Positions 48,075-59,593 of a stretch of DNA of 64,000 bases are shown here, piece by piece. Each line of letters begins with the position of its first letter. Position 1 is the stretch's first letter. The DNA comes from [Pasteurella] mairii (GTDB lineage Bacteria > Pseudomonadota > Gammaproteobacteria > Enterobacterales > Pasteurellaceae): positions 496,001 to 560,000 of the forward strand of contig UGSS01000002.1 in the NCBI GenBank assembly GCA_900454475.1. Direction: 5' to 3'. The position numbers and the translations under genes are program-made. The notes under the pieces are model-generated. The model was given only the letters and a program-made list of their open reading frames with translations, was not told the DNA's origin and ran no database searches.

Positions 48075-48179
48075 AATAATGACATGGGTTACATTAAAAT
48101 TGATTGTAATTTTATGCTGAACCGTTAAACTGGCAAAACAACGGAAAAAACAACCTATTGATTATTATCGGAACAGGAC

Positions 48180-49475
48180 ATGGAAAAATTAACCTTATTG
48201 CCTATTAAACAAATTGAGGGCGAAATTAACTTACCCGGCTCAAAAAGTTTATCCAATCGTGCATTATTGTTGGCAGCCTTAGCACAAGGTACAACACAAG
48301 TGACCAATTTATTAGACAGCGACGATATTCGTCATATGTTAAATGCGTTGAAAGCATTAGGTGTCAATTATCAACTTTCAGAAGATAAACGCGTTTGTAC
48401 TATTGAGGGCGTTGGCGGCGCTTTTCAGTGGCAAGACGGATTGTCGTTGTTTTTAGGTAATGCGGGAACAGCGATGCGACCGTTGACTGCGGCGTTATGT
48501 TTAACAGGAAAGGCGCCGGCGGAAGTGGTATTAACCGGTGAGCCGCGGATGAAAGAACGCCCGATTAAGCATTTGGTGGATGCGTTGCAGCAAGCAGGCG
48601 CAGATGTTCAATATTTGGAAAATGAGGGATATCCGCCGATTGCTATTCGTAATTCCGGTATTCGTGGCGGCAAAATTAAAATTGATGGATCTATTTCTTC
48701 TCAATTTTTGACCGCACTTTTAATGTCGGCACCTTTGGCTGAAGGGGATATGGAAATTGAAATTATCGGCGAATTAGTTTCCAAGCCTTATATTGATATT
48801 ACGCTTGCTATGATGAAAGATTTTGGCGTGAGTGTAGTTAATCAAGACTATCAAACCTTTTTAGTCAAAGGAAATCAATCCTATATAGCGCCGGCAAAAT
48901 ATTTGGTGGAGGGAGATGCCTCTTCCGCCTCTTATTTCTTGGCTGCTGCGGCGATTAAAGGAAAAGTGAAAGTGACGGGAATTGGGAAACATTCTATTCA
49001 AGGCGATCGCTTGTTTGCGGATGTGCTGGAAAAAATGGGGGCGAAAATTACGTGGGGCGAGGATTTTATTCAAGCAGAACGTGGCGAATTGAATGGCATT
49101 GATATGGATATGAACCATATTCCTGATGCGGCAATGACCATTGCCACTGCCGCTTTATTTGCGCGTGGTGAAACGGTTATCCGTAATATTTATAATTGGC
49201 GGGTAAAAGAAACCGATCGTTTGAGTGCAATGGCGACAGAATTGCGGAAAATTGGCGCAGAAGTGGAGGAGGGCGAGGATTTTATTCGTATTCAACCGTT
49301 GGCATTAGATAAATTTCAAGCGGCAGAAATTGAAACGTACAATGATCATCGGATGGCAATGTGTTTTTCATTAGTTGCTTTATCAGATACGCCGGTGACT
49401 ATTTTAGATCCGAAATGTACCGCGAAAACGTTCCCAACCTATTTTTGCGAGTTTGAGAAAATCAGTCTTCGTTAA
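48180..49475 (+). CDS. aroA: 3-phosphoshikimate 1-carboxyvinyltransferase (EPSP synthase)
   Basis: AroA joins shikimate-3-phosphate and PEP in the chorismate pathway. The 431 residues have the N-terminal [10 protein letters not shown] near 19-28, [10 protein letters not shown] near 92-101, R-P-I and the C-terminal R-x-K-E-T-D-R near 340. It is the class I enzyme by length and motifs. The start follows GGAACAGGAC. tyrP is divergent from it. Confidence 0.97.
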   Translation: MEKLTLLPIKQIEGEINLPGSKSLSNRALLLAALAQGTTQVTNLLDSDDIRHMLNALKALGVNYQLSEDKRVCTIEGVGGAFQWQDGLSLFLGNAGTAMRPLTAALCLTGKAPAEVVLTGEPRMKERPIKHLVDALQQAGADVQYLENEGYPPIAIRNSGIRGGKIKIDGSISSQFLTALLMSAPLAEGDMEIEIIGELVSKPYIDITLAMMKDFGVSVVNQDYQTFLVKGNQSYIAPAKYLVEGDASSASYFLAAAAIKGKVKVTGIGKHSIQGDRLFADVLEKMGAKITWGEDFIQAERGELNGIDMDMNHIPDAAMTIATAALFARGETVIRNIYNWRVKETDRLSAMATELRKIGAEVEEGEDFIRIQPLALDKFQAAEIETYNDHRMAMCFSLVALSDTPVTILDPKCTAKTFPTYFCEFEKISLR

Positions 49476-49560
49476 AATGTGGGATGACTAATCCTCTTGC
49501 AAGTAAGAGTTGACATATCATGCCAACTCTTTTTTTACAATAGTGTTTCTATTATATTTT

Positions 49561-49616
49561 TGTCCTTTGTCCTTTGTCCTTTGTCCTTTGTCCTTTGTCC
49601 TTTGTCCTTTGTCCTT
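49561..49616. repeat. Tandem array of eight copies of a 7-bp unit
   Basis: TGTCCTT is repeated exactly eight times, with similar but imperfect copies (TGTCTA, TGTCCCC) just downstream. It lies between the convergent ends of aroA and recN. Seven is not a multiple of three, so copy-number change would shift any overlapping frame, but I see no real gene across it. Confidence 0.97.
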
Positions 49617-49715
49617 TGACGTTTTGTCTATTGTCCCCTGTTTTTTGTCGTCCTACTGCTTTTTCACTATAGACTTTATTCACACCATGCTTTACCCATT
49701 ATGGCGTTACCTATA

Positions 49716-51392
49716 TTATGACACCAAGTCCAACATTTCTTGTGCGTTTGCCAAGGCGCTTTCCGTAATTTTGCTGCCACCGAGCAATTTTGCTAGCGCT
49801 TTTACGCGTTGTTGTGTGGAAAGTGCGGTCATTTTTGTTTCAGTTTTATGATTTACCACCGCTTTTTCTACGATAAAATGATGATTTCCTTGGCAAGCGA
49901 CTTGCGGTAAATGAGTAACGCAAATAACTTGGCATTTTTTCCCTAATTGACGCAACAGTTTTCCGACGACGCTCGCGGTGGCGCCGCTAATACCAACATC
50001 TATTTCATCAAAAATTAAGGTTGGAATATTTGATTTATCGGAACTTAATACTTGCAATGCGAGAGCAATGCGCGATAATTCCCCGCCGGATGCGACTTTT
50101 GCTAATGGTTGTGGCGATTGTCCTAAATTGGCGCGCAACATAAAGGTTACCTCATCCATTCCGTTTGCGGAGATTGACGTTTGTTCTGATTGCAAATTAA
50201 TAGAAAACTCGGCGTTTTCCATGGCGAGTTTTTTAATCGCTTTAGTGACTTGCGCTGAAAGTTTTTCCGCGCTTAAGCGACGACTTTGGCTTAACGCCGT
50301 GGCAGCATTGAGCATGGCTTCATAAGCTGCTTTTTCTTGTGCGATTAATTCGCTTTTACTTTCGGAGAAATCCGTGAGTTGTTGCAGTTCTTGCTTTAAA
50401 GTGCGGTGTAATTCTGCTAAGTTTTCTGCTTTCACATTGTGCTTGCGCGCTAATTGTAACGCTTGGCTCATACGCTGTTCGATTTCTTGCAACAATGCCG
50501 GATCTTGATCAATACGAGAAGATAAATGCTGGATTTCGGAGGTCGCTTCTTGTACTTGAATTAAGGCTTCTTGTAGCATTTTTTGGGTATCGGTATAACG
50601 CGGATCGAGATCGCATAATTCATCAATATATTGGTTGGCTTTATGCAACAAATTATCGATACTAAAGTCATCATTTTCACTGAGTAATTGCAAGGCAGCT
50701 TGTGAAGCTGAAAGCAATTCTTCGCTGGCGGATAATCGTTTATGATCTTCTTCCAATGCGGTATATTCATCCGGTTTGAGGTTAAATTCATCCAATTCTC
50801 CCACTTGGTATTGTAGCAATTGCTTTTTCGCCTGATTTTCGGCGCATTGTTGCTGAAAGTTTTTCACTTGTTGCTGCAGTTGCTTCCACGTACGATAGGA
50901 TTGTTGCATCTGAGTTAATAAGGAAGTGTGCGCACATACGCTATCCAACAGGTGTAGTTGATAGTCGTTTTTGAGCAAAAATTGTGAACTATGTTGCCCG
51001 TTGACCTGAACTAAATATTGACCGAGATCTTTTAATTGCGTTGCTGATACAGGGATGTTGTTAATAAACGCTTTAGAACGCCCATCTTGATTGATAACGC
51101 GGCGTAAAATACAATTTTCCGGAAAATCAGGATCTTGTAGCTCATGTTGCGCTAACCATTGGTAAGCCGGATTGGTTGGTTCAATATGAAAAGTGGCGCA
51201 AATATCGGCGCGTTCTTCTCCCTCTCTTAACATACCAATATCGGTACGTTGCCCCAAACAAAGCCCGAGTGCGTCAATTGCAATGGATTTTCCCGCGCCG
51301 GTTTCGCCGGTAATGACGGACATTCCTTGGGCAAATTCAATATCAAGATGATGAACGATAGCAAATTGGTTAATAGTGAGTTGAGCTAACAT
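49716..51392 (-). CDS. recN: DNA repair ATPase RecN
   Basis: RecN is an SMC-like ATPase for double-strand break repair. Starting at ATG 51392 gives 558 residues with L-x-x-F-A-I-V at the N-terminus, Walker A G-E-T-G-A-G-K-S near 29-36, a long central coiled coil (about 150-370) and the signature/Walker B region S-G-G-E-L-S-R near 423 and I-F-D-E-I-D-V-G-I-S-G near 451. An earlier in-frame start at 51407 is less likely. nadK and grpE lie beside it, as I recall from H. influenzae. Confidence 0.96.
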   Translation of the reverse strand: MLAQLTINQFAIVHHLDIEFAQGMSVITGETGAGKSIAIDALGLCLGQRTDIGMLREGEERADICATFHIEPTNPAYQWLAQHELQDPDFPENCILRRVINQDGRSKAFINNIPVSATQLKDLGQYLVQVNGQHSSQFLLKNDYQLHLLDSVCAHTSLLTQMQQSYRTWKQLQQQVKNFQQQCAENQAKKQLLQYQVGELDEFNLKPDEYTALEEDHKRLSASEELLSASQAALQLLSENDDFSIDNLLHKANQYIDELCDLDPRYTDTQKMLQEALIQVQEATSEIQHLSSRIDQDPALLQEIEQRMSQALQLARKHNVKAENLAELHRTLKQELQQLTDFSESKSELIAQEKAAYEAMLNAATALSQSRRLSAEKLSAQVTKAIKKLAMENAEFSINLQSEQTSISANGMDEVTFMLRANLGQSPQPLAKVASGGELSRIALALQVLSSDKSNIPTLIFDEIDVGISGATASVVGKLLRQLGKKCQVICVTHLPQVACQGNHHFIVEKAVVNHKTETKMTALSTQQRVKALAKLLGGSKITESALANAQEMLDLVS

Positions 51393-51466
51393 AATGAAAT
51401 CCTCCACTGTATAAATATTAGTTTATACATGTTTTTATATACAGTAAAGGATTTTTTTAGAAAATT

Positions 51467-52384
51467 TTAGGCAACGTTTCTTAACCAACCTAATTTTGAG
51501 CTTAACACATTGTAATAATTATAATTTTTTAAATGTAGTAAATGGAGCTTATCGGCACTTTTCGCAATATGTACTACAGCATCCGGTGTGAACGGTAGAG
51601 CGATTTGGCTGTCGCAGCCGACTTCCAATTGCGCGGTATTGTAGCCGGCAAAGCGAATGGAAATTTTGCTTTCGCCATCAATAACTAACGGACGAGAGGT
51701 GAGCGTGTGAGGGAACATTGGCACCAAGGCAATGGCATTAAGTTGTGGAGTTAAAATAGGTCCGCCGGCAGATAAGGAATAGGCGGTGGAACCCGTTGGC
51801 GTTGAGACAATTAACCCGTCTGAACGTTGCGAAAAGGCAAATTTATCATCAATATACACATGAAAATCAATCATATGGGCAATTTTTGCTGGATGGATAA
51901 CGACCTCATTGACTGCATTTCCCGATTGAATAATTTCAGCATTTCGTTCAATTTTGGCTTCCAATAAAAAACGTTCTTCAACAAAAAATTCGCCACGATC
52001 TAAACAGGCTTCCAGTTGCGTATAAGCGTTTTTCGGATCAATATCCGTTAAAAAACCTAAATTACCGCGATTGATGCCAATTAAAGCGATATCATATTTC
52101 GCTAAAATTCGCGCTCTGCCCAACATATTGCCATCACCGCCGATCACGATCGCCAATTGTGCTTGGAAGCCGATTTCATCCAAGGTAGCATAAGTTTCTT
52201 TGGGTAAAGCTAAATATTCGCCGATTTGCTGTTCGATTAACACCCGATAACCTTTTTCACTTAGCCAATGAAACAGGTTTTTGTGCATTTGCAAATTCAC
52301 ATCATTGCGTGGCTTGCCTACTAACGCAATGGTTTGGAAAGATGTATGTAACGTGTCATTTTCAACAAAATTTCGTGCCGGCAT
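51467..52384 (-). CDS. nadK: NAD kinase
   Basis: NadK phosphorylates NAD to NADP. The 305 residues contain the G-G-D-G-N-M-L-G motif near 75-82, N-R-G-N-L-G-F-L-T near 97-105 and [15 protein letters not shown] near 187-201. The start chosen is ATG 52384; an ATG at 52408 is in frame but adds a weakly similar extension. It is divergent from grpE. Confidence 0.96.
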   Translation of the reverse strand: MPARNFVENDTLHTSFQTIALVGKPRNDVNLQMHKNLFHWLSEKGYRVLIEQQIGEYLALPKETYATLDEIGFQAQLAIVIGGDGNMLGRARILAKYDIALIGINRGNLGFLTDIDPKNAYTQLEACLDRGEFFVEERFLLEAKIERNAEIIQSGNAVNEVVIHPAKIAHMIDFHVYIDDKFAFSQRSDGLIVSTPTGSTAYSLSAGGPILTPQLNAIALVPMFPHTLTSRPLVIDGESKISIRFAGYNTAQLEVGCDSQIALPFTPDAVVHIAKSADKLHLLHLKNYNYYNVLSSKLGWLRNVA

Positions 52385-52536
52385 AAAGATCTCTGCTTGT
52401 CTAATCAATCACATCTTGAATTCAACGGTTTTATCCTTATATTACACAGAAAGTACATCAGTTGCTAGTAAGTCGCAGTTGAAGTATTCATTTTTATTGT
52501 TACAATAGCTGAAATTTTTAATCAACGGAGTAGAGT

Positions 52537-53124
52537 ATGTCAGAGCAAGAACAGAAAATCGAAAATAATGAAGCGGAAGTGGTAGAGACGCAACAAAATG
52601 ATGTCGAGTTGCGAGCAGAAGAAAGCCAACAAGAAACGGATGCTTTAGAAGAAGCGATTGCTCGAGTTCAAGAATTAGAAGAACAATTGGCAGAAACTGC
52701 CAAAAAAGAACAAGATATTTTGCTACGTACTCGTGCGGAAATAGATAATATCCGTCGTCGCGCGGAACAGGATGTGGAAAAAGCGCATAAATTTGCGTTA
52801 GAAAAATTTTCCAAAGATTTATTGGAAACCATTGATAATTTAGAGCGCGCTTTAACAACCCCGGCAAATGTCGAAGATGAAAGCGTTAAAGCCTTGGTTG
52901 ATGGTGTTGATTTAACCTTGAAAGGGTTATTGGCAACCGTTGCACGTTTTGGCGTTGAGCCGGTAGGTGCGGTGGGTGAAACCTTTAATCCGGAGTTGCA
53001 TCAAGCTATTTCCATGCAACCAACAGAAGGGTTTGAAACCAACCAAATTACGGTGGTGCTACAAAAAGGCTATCTCTTAAATGGACGCATCATCCGTCCG
53101 GCGATGGTGATGGTTGCAGCGTAA
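52537..53124 (+). CDS. grpE: Nucleotide exchange factor GrpE
   Basis: GrpE swaps ADP for ATP on DnaK. The 195 residues have an acidic, Gln-rich disordered N-terminus, a long dimerising helix (about 45-110) and the C-terminal beta domain with G-V-E-P-V-G near 150, F-N-P-E-L-H-Q-A near 160 and R-P-A-M-V-x-V-A at the end. No sigma-32 promoter was identified by eye. Confidence 0.97.
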   Translation: MSEQEQKIENNEAEVVETQQNDVELRAEESQQETDALEEAIARVQELEEQLAETAKKEQDILLRTRAEIDNIRRRAEQDVEKAHKFALEKFSKDLLETIDNLERALTTPANVEDESVKALVDGVDLTLKGLLATVARFGVEPVGAVGETFNPELHQAISMQPTEGFETNQITVVLQKGYLLNGRIIRPAMVMVAA

Positions 53125-53146
53125 TTTTATCTGGTTTTTATAACGC

Positions 53147-53208
53147 AAAGTGCGGTGATTTTTTATTTGTTTTTATTAAAAAACAGACGAAAAAATCACC
53201 GCACTTTT
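53147..53208. terminator. Inverted uptake-sequence pair between grpE and rnt
   Basis: AAAGTGCGGTGATTTTT (53147-53164 region) pairs with AAAAATCACCGCACTTT (53190-53207) across a long A+T-rich loop, between two convergent genes. Confidence 0.8.
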
Positions 53209-53211
53209 GTT

Positions 53212-53865
53212 TTATTTTTCTACTATTTTATGTGGAAAGCCACCGAGTTGTTTGAGATGATTCACCATATAGCAAAACAGTTCGGCGGTGCGCTCAGTGT
53301 CGTAGAGGGCGCAGTGGGCTTGTTTTCCATCAAAGGGAATGTTTGCTGCTTGGCAGGCTTTTACCAATACGGTTTGACCGAACATAAAACCGCTTAAGGT
53401 TGCTGTGTCAAATAAACCAAAAGGATGAAACGGATTGCGTTTGATGCCGGTACGTTCTGCCGCTGCCATCATAAAACTTTGATCAAATGCCGCATTATGT
53501 GCCACGATAATCGAACGCTGGCAATCCGCCTCTTTTTGTGCGCGGCGTACCATTTTAAACAATTCACTAATCGCGATATTTTCCGACACCGCACCGCGCA
53601 GCGGATTGTGAATATCAATCCCGTTAAATTGCAAGGATTCCGGATTAATATTGGCGCCTTCAAATGGCTCAATATGAAAATGGCATTTTTGATCGATTTC
53701 CAATAAACCTTGCTCGTTCATTTTTAACGTAATCGCCGCTAATTCCAATAAAGCATCGGTTTTTGCGTTAAACCCGGCAGTTTCCACGTCGATAATCACG
53801 GGAAAATAGCCGCGGAAACGATTTTTTAGCAAGTTGTAATTGGTTTCTTCATTGGTTTGTTGCAC
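53212..53865 (-). CDS. rnt: Ribonuclease T
   Basis: RNase T trims the 3' ends of tRNA and other stable RNA. The 217 residues have the DEDDh exonuclease motifs: I-I-D-V-E-T-A-G near 20-27, H-N-A-A-F-D near 122-127 and the C-terminal H-C-A-L-Y-D-T-E near 181-188 with the catalytic histidine. It follows gloA on the same strand. Confidence 0.96.
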   Translation of the reverse strand: MQQTNEETNYNLLKNRFRGYFPVIIDVETAGFNAKTDALLELAAITLKMNEQGLLEIDQKCHFHIEPFEGANINPESLQFNGIDIHNPLRGAVSENIAISELFKMVRRAQKEADCQRSIIVAHNAAFDQSFMMAAAERTGIKRNPFHPFGLFDTATLSGFMFGQTVLVKACQAANIPFDGKQAHCALYDTERTAELFCYMVNHLKQLGGFPHKIVEK

Positions 53866-53945
53866 ATTATCTCCTTGAAAAATAAAGCGTGGCAGAAACC
53901 ACGCTAAAAAAGCTTATAAAAACGACCGCACTTTGGGGACAAGGA

Positions 53946-54356
53946 TTAATGATGTCCTAATCCGTCTTGCGCTTGTTTATTTTCGATAAATTCGATTTTG
54001 TAACCGTCCGGATCTTGTACGAAAGCGATAACCGTAGTGCCGCCTTTTACCGGACCTGGTTCGCGGATGATGTTACCGCCGGCTTGGCGAACTGCTTCGC
54101 AAGTAGCGTAAATATCGTCCACACCAATGGCAAGGTGTCCGAATGCGGTGCCTAGTTCATATTCGCTGACGCCCCAGTTGTAGGTTAATTCAATCACGGA
54201 AGATTTATCTTCATCGTCGTAACCTAAAAATGCTAAGGAATATTTGTATTCCGGGTTTTCGCTGGTGCGCAATAAACGCATTCCCAAGACATCTTGGTAA
54301 AATTTAACCGAACGATCTAAATCGCCAACCCGTAACATGGTGTGTAAAATTCGCAT
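53946..54356 (-). CDS. gloA: Lactoylglutathione lyase (glyoxalase I)
   Basis: GloA converts the methylglyoxal-glutathione hemithioacetal to lactoylglutathione. The 136 residues start [10 protein letters not shown] and show the metal ligands H5, E56 (near S-S-V-I-E-L-T), H75-like in F-G-H-L-A and E123-like in K-I-E-F-I-E. The enzyme depends on glutathione made by GshF. rnt lies downstream on the same strand after a single uptake sequence. Confidence 0.97.
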   Translation of the reverse strand: MRILHTMLRVGDLDRSVKFYQDVLGMRLLRTSENPEYKYSLAFLGYDDEDKSSVIELTYNWGVSEYELGTAFGHLAIGVDDIYATCEAVRQAGGNIIREPGPVKGGTTVIAFVQDPDGYKIEFIENKQAQDGLGHH

Positions 54357-54394
54357 AGTATTATCCTTGTTGAATGAGTTTCGGGCATTATATC

Positions 54395-55153
<759 letters not shown>

Positions 55154-55273
55154 TTAGAAGAAGTTTGCATTCTACTCAAATAAATTTAGGTATTTAACTT
55201 GAGTTTCGGTATAATTTGAAGGTTATTTTGTCGAATAAAACGTAATTTAAGTGGTATTAAAAAGGAATATATT

Positions 55274-57040
55274 ATGATGCGAACTCATTACTGCGGTGCC
55301 TTAAACCGCAGCCATATCGGGCAAGACGTGACCTTAAGCGGCTGGGTGCATAAACGTCGTGATTTAGGTGGATTGATTTTTATTGATATGCGTGATCGCG
55401 ACGGGATTGTACAGGTTTGTTTTGATCCAAAATATCAAGAGGCGCTCACCGCAGCGGCTGCATTGCGTAATGAATTTTGTATTCAAATTCAAGGCGAAGT
55501 GATTGCACGTCCGGAAAATCAAGTGAATAAAAACATGGCAACCGGTGAGGTAGAAGTGTTGGCAAAATCTTTGTCGGTTTACAATGCTTCAGAACCGCTA
55601 CCGTTGGATTTTAATCAAAATAATACGGAAGAACAGCGTTTAAAATACCGTTATTTGGATTTACGTCGTCCGGAAATGGCGCAACGTTTGAAAACCCGTG
55701 CGAAAATTACCAGCTTTGTGCGTCGTTTTATGGATGATCATGGCTTTTTGGATATTGAAACGCCAATGTTGACCAAAGCCACGCCGGAGGGCGCGCGTGA
55801 TTATTTGGTTCCAAGCCGCGTGCATAAAGGCAAATTCTATGCCTTGCCACAATCGCCGCAACTATTTAAGCAATTGTTGATGATGTCCGGATTTGATCGT
55901 TATTATCAAATCGTAAAATGTTTCCGTGATGAAGATTTGCGCGCGGATCGTCAACCGGAATTTACCCAAATCGATGTGGAAACGTCGTTTTTAACCGCGC
56001 CGGAAGTCCGCGCTATTATGGAAGAAATGGTGTATGGGTTGTGGTTGAATACCATTGGCGTGGATCTTGGTAAGTTCCCAATAATGACTTGGCAGGAAGC
56101 GATGCAACGTTTCGGTTCAGACAAACCGGATTTGCGCAATCCGTTGGAAATGGTGGATGTGGCAGATATTGTTAAAGATGTGGATTTCAAAGTCTTTAGC
56201 GGTCCGGCGAATGCTGCGAACGGGCGTGTGACTGTGATTCGCGTACCAAATGACGCCGCGATTACGCGTAAACAAATTGATGAATATACTCAATTCGTCG
56301 GTATTTATGGCGCAAAAGGTTTGGCGTGGTTAAAAGTTAACGAACGTGCTAAAGGTTTGGAGGGCGTGCAAAGTCCAATCGCTAAATTCTTAACCGAAGA
56401 AAAATTGACCGCACTTTTGGATCGCGTGCAAGCGCAAGATAACGATATTTTGTTCTTCGGTGCTGATAAATGGCAAGTGACAACGGATGCGATGGGCGCG
56501 TTGCGTTTGAAATTAGGGCGCGATTTGGGATTGACCAAATTGGATCAATGGGCGCCGCTTTGGGTGATTGATTTCCCAATGTTTGAGCGAGATGACGAGG
56601 GCAATTTAGCGGCGATGCACCATCCATTTACTTCGCCAAGAGATTTTACGCCAGAGCAATTAGAAGCGGATCCGACCGCGGCGGTTGCCAATGCGTATGA
56701 TATGGTGATTAATGGTTATGAAGTTGGCGGCGGTTCGGTGCGGATTTTTGATCCGGAAATGCAACAAACCGTGTTCCGCATTTTGGGCATTAACGAACAA
56801 GAACAGCGTGAAAAATTCGGCTTCTTGCTTGATGCCTTAAAATTTGGTACGCCACCACACGCCGGTTTAGCCTTTGGTTTGGACCGTTTAACCATGTTGT
56901 TAACCGGGACGGAAAATATTCGTGATGTAATTGCGTTCCCGAAAACGACTGCTGCGGCGTGTTTGATGACGGATGCGCCAAGTGTTGCTAATGCGCAAGC
57001 GTTAACCGAGTTGGCGATTAAAACTACGCTAAGCGAATAA
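55274..57040 (+). CDS. aspS: Aspartyl-tRNA synthetase
   Basis: AspRS charges tRNA-Asp. The 588 residues have the OB-fold anticodon domain (about 1-105), the class II core with [10 protein letters not shown] near 217, the bacterial insertion (about 290-420) and motif 3 G-L-A-F-G-L-D-R near 532-539. Two ATGs are adjacent (55274 and 55277). AAAGGAATAT precedes them. Downstream it meets the convergent scrB. Confidence 0.98.
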   Translation: MMRTHYCGALNRSHIGQDVTLSGWVHKRRDLGGLIFIDMRDRDGIVQVCFDPKYQEALTAAAALRNEFCIQIQGEVIARPENQVNKNMATGEVEVLAKSLSVYNASEPLPLDFNQNNTEEQRLKYRYLDLRRPEMAQRLKTRAKITSFVRRFMDDHGFLDIETPMLTKATPEGARDYLVPSRVHKGKFYALPQSPQLFKQLLMMSGFDRYYQIVKCFRDEDLRADRQPEFTQIDVETSFLTAPEVRAIMEEMVYGLWLNTIGVDLGKFPIMTWQEAMQRFGSDKPDLRNPLEMVDVADIVKDVDFKVFSGPANAANGRVTVIRVPNDAAITRKQIDEYTQFVGIYGAKGLAWLKVNERAKGLEGVQSPIAKFLTEEKLTALLDRVQAQDNDILFFGADKWQVTTDAMGALRLKLGRDLGLTKLDQWAPLWVIDFPMFERDDEGNLAAMHHPFTSPRDFTPEQLEADPTAAVANAYDMVINGYEVGGGSVRIFDPEMQQTVFRILGINEQEQREKFGFLLDALKFGTPPHAGLAFGLDRLTMLLTGTENIRDVIAFPKTTAAACLMTDAPSVANAQALTELAIKTTLSE

Positions 57041-57086
57041 TATCAATTGTAGGCATTTGCCTACCATTTAGCTTTCTCAAGAAGAT

Positions 57087-57104
57087 TGCCGCCGAAAGGC
57101 GGCA
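57087..57104. terminator. GAAA-tetraloop hairpin between aspS and scrB
   Basis: TGCCGCC (57087-57093) and GGCGGCA (57098-57104) pair around GAAA, a stable tetraloop. T-runs are weak on both sides. A second short palindrome, GTAGGCA-TT-TGCCTAC, lies at 57049-57064. Together they probably serve as the convergent terminator. Confidence 0.6.
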
Positions 57105-57105
57105 T

Positions 57106-58554
57106 TTACTTATATTCAATTGGTGCGGGATAGCCAATTTGCATGGTTAATGGGCGATTAGTGCTGATTTGATTTTGACGTTGTGCGATAAAAAAGCGCG
57201 AGGTCATCACTTTTTCGCCATGGTTGAGGAAGATTTCCACAATAGAGCGATCAAAGAAAATTTCAACCTCGTTTAATGCGTTGATTTCGCAATAACGCTG
57301 TGCGCCAAATTGTTGCATCAGATCGGTTTGTTCGCTTTGTTCGCGATCCAAACAAAGTAGATTTCCGTCATAAGTTAGGCGGAGTTGTTGCGCTTTATCA
57401 TTGCTGAAAAAATGCAATTCAAAGGGGTGGGTTTGCGCATCAAATTTGACATAAGCGCGATCTAAATCGGCAATTTCTGTGGTATTTTCGAGGGGCACCG
57501 TCGAAAGTGTGGGCATTTTTTGATAGATTTTTTCAATTGGTTTTTGATAAATTCTTCGATTTTCTATATTTAATCGACGCGGTAGGGTGAGCATGGAATG
57601 CCATTTATAGACATCTGTCGGATAGGTTAAATCCGGCAAGCCACACCATGCCAGCATAATTGTTTCTACGCCGGAAAAGGTTTGCGGGGCATAAAAATCA
57701 AAACCTTGATCCAATTCGTCAATATATTCGGCTTCAAAGTTTAGCGCGTTCAATTTGCCGAGAGCGTAAGTAGCGTGGTAGTTATTTTGATATTGGTGCG
57801 CTTCGCGTGGCTTGCCTTGCGGAGACCAAATAAAAATATCTTGTTTCATTTGTGAAGAATGGAATAAATCTGGGCATTCCCACATAAACACATGGCGATT
57901 ATCAAAGGCTGCAACTTGAAGTTCTCCAAGCAATCGCGGGGTATCTTTTAAATCATTCATTTCAAACACCAGAGCGGTACCGCTTAAATCATCCCGTTGT
58001 GCGCCACAAACGAAGCGAATTTTTCCATCGCTCGTTTTAAAGGGTTTCGGATCGCGCACGTGTTCGGTGTAGCCTTTCGGCGCTTGGTGAATGAGCGGGC
58101 GTTTGCTGATTAAGCGCCCATCCTTGCTAAAAATCGCTAAATTTTGATAAGGCACCCGTTGATTATCCGCGGCGCGACGGGTATTGCCGGTATAAAATAC
58201 CGCGATTTGTTCGCCCACCAACAACGCGCCACCGGAATAGCAACCGTGGCTTTCAAATAATTCGCAAGGAATGAGATCGTCCGCAGCTTGAAAATGATGA
58301 AAATCTGTGGTGGTAAAGTGTTTCCAATGTTTCATGCCATGTAGTGCATCAAAGGGAAACCATTGATAAAAAACATGAAATTTTTCGCCATCAAATAAAA
58401 GCCCATTCGGATCGTTAAGTAATCCAGTCGGCGGTGCTAGGTGGTAGGTTGGACGAAAATCCTGATCTTGTGCGACGGTTTCGGCAATTTGTTGTAATTC
58501 ATTTGGTTCGGTGGCATAAAGGCTTTTATATTTACCGCTATTAAAAATTATCAT
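57106..58554 (-). CDS. scrB: Sucrose-6-phosphate hydrolase ScrB (GH32)
   Basis: ScrB splits sucrose-6-phosphate to glucose-6-phosphate and fructose. Starting at ATG 58554 (GAGG upstream) gives 482 residues. GH32 marks are L-L-N-D-P-N-G near 46-52 (nucleophile D), R-D-P-K near 159-162 and W-E-C-P-D-L-F near 218-224 (acid/base E), followed by a C-terminal beta domain. scrK lies upstream on the same strand. No sucrose PTS gene is in the window, so the transporter lies elsewhere. Confidence 0.94.
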   Translation of the reverse strand: MIIFNSGKYKSLYATEPNELQQIAETVAQDQDFRPTYHLAPPTGLLNDPNGLLFDGEKFHVFYQWFPFDALHGMKHWKHFTTTDFHHFQAADDLIPCELFESHGCYSGGALLVGEQIAVFYTGNTRRAADNQRVPYQNLAIFSKDGRLISKRPLIHQAPKGYTEHVRDPKPFKTSDGKIRFVCGAQRDDLSGTALVFEMNDLKDTPRLLGELQVAAFDNRHVFMWECPDLFHSSQMKQDIFIWSPQGKPREAHQYQNNYHATYALGKLNALNFEAEYIDELDQGFDFYAPQTFSGVETIMLAWCGLPDLTYPTDVYKWHSMLTLPRRLNIENRRIYQKPIEKIYQKMPTLSTVPLENTTEIADLDRAYVKFDAQTHPFELHFFSNDKAQQLRLTYDGNLLCLDREQSEQTDLMQQFGAQRYCEINALNEVEIFFDRSIVEIFLNHGEKVMTSRFFIAQRQNQISTNRPLTMQIGYPAPIEYK

Positions 58555-58625
58555 ATTGACCTCAAGATATAAAATAAAGGAGGCAATCGCCTCCGTTACC
58601 TTTAATGATTTAGGAATACTGCCAG

Positions 58626-59528
58626 TTACGCTTGATTCGGCAGGGTGGACATGGCACCTTTGGCAGTCGTCGCTAGTGCGCCGCAAGCGTTGGCTTGACA
58701 AATAATCTGCTCTAATACCGTCGTTTGTTGCCAGTCGGCATGCTGCGATAAGCCGGCTAATAAGCCGCCGACAAAAGCATCTCCCGCACCGGTGGTATCA
58801 ATTGGTTGTAGTGCCTTGCCGGCAATCACGGCTTTTTTGCCTTGTAGATGATACAAGGCGCCATCTTTGCCGAGGGTGACGATAATTAATTTTTGCGGAT
58901 AAAGTGCGGTGATTTTATCGAATGCTTTTTCTAAGCTGTCGCAATTGGTCAACAGGGTTAATTCTTCTTCGGAAAATTTCAACACATCAGCGAGCGCCAC
59001 GGCTTGTAATACCACGGATTTCATTTCATCCTGACTTTGCCACAGATTTTCGCGCAAATTCGGATCAAAAGAGACATTGCCGCCGGCATCGCGGATGGCT
59101 TGCATGGCGCTTAATGTGGCTGTTCGAGTTGGCTCGTTGATGAGGGCGATAGAGCAACAATGTAACCATTCGCCGGCATGAAATTTTGGAAGATCAGAAA
59201 CGGTTAAAAATTGATCCGCACTTGGGTTGACCATAAAGGTAAAGCTGCGTTCGCCATGGGTAAGTCCAACGACAACCGTTGAGGTGCGATGTTGCGGATC
59301 AAGGAACATAAAATCGGTGTTCACGTTTTCTTGTTGCAGCGTTTGTTGCATAAATTCGCCGAGCGGATCTTGTCCAACACGTCCGATAAATGCACTGTCA
59401 CCACCCAACCGCGCCACGCCTACCGCCACGTTTGCCGGCGCACCACCGGCGCAGCGTAAATAATGTTGCTCACCGTCGGGAATTAAATCCACCACTGCAT
59501 CACCTAGCACCCAGATTCTATTTGGCAT
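58626..59528 (-). CDS. scrK: Fructokinase (PfkB family)
   Basis: This PfkB-family sugar kinase of 300 residues would phosphorylate the fructose freed by ScrB. Marks are the start W-V-L-G-D-A-V-V-D, G-G-A-P-A-N-V-A-V-G near 28-37 and D-T-T-G-A-G-D-A-F-V-G-G near 246-257 with the catalytic Asp. scrK precedes scrB on the minus strand with a 71-base gap. No LacI-type scrR regulator lies next to it. Confidence 0.9.
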   Translation of the reverse strand: MPNRIWVLGDAVVDLIPDGEQHYLRCAGGAPANVAVGVARLGGDSAFIGRVGQDPLGEFMQQTLQQENVNTDFMFLDPQHRTSTVVVGLTHGERSFTFMVNPSADQFLTVSDLPKFHAGEWLHCCSIALINEPTRTATLSAMQAIRDAGGNVSFDPNLRENLWQSQDEMKSVVLQAVALADVLKFSEEELTLLTNCDSLEKAFDKITALYPQKLIIVTLGKDGALYHLQGKKAVIAGKALQPIDTTGAGDAFVGGLLAGLSQHADWQQTTVLEQIICQANACGALATTAKGAMSTLPNQA

Positions 59529-59560
59529 GTTGTTACCCTCAAAAAAAAAACGATAAAAAT

Positions 59561-59583
59561 AACCGCACTTTAAAAGTGCGGTT
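59561..59583 (-). terminator. Inverted uptake-sequence pair after tyrS
   Basis: AACCGCACTT (59561-59570) and AAGTGCGGTT (59574-59583) pair with a three-base loop just downstream of the minus-strand tyrS; on that strand a T-rich run including ten T residues follows. Confidence 0.8.
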
Positions 59584-59593
59584 AAAATAAATG

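Noticed and set aside
49510-49851. 113-codon frame over the heptamer array with repeated C-P-L-S-F-V-L
   Set aside because: It is generated by the repeat, has no ribosome site and runs into the opposite-strand end of recN.
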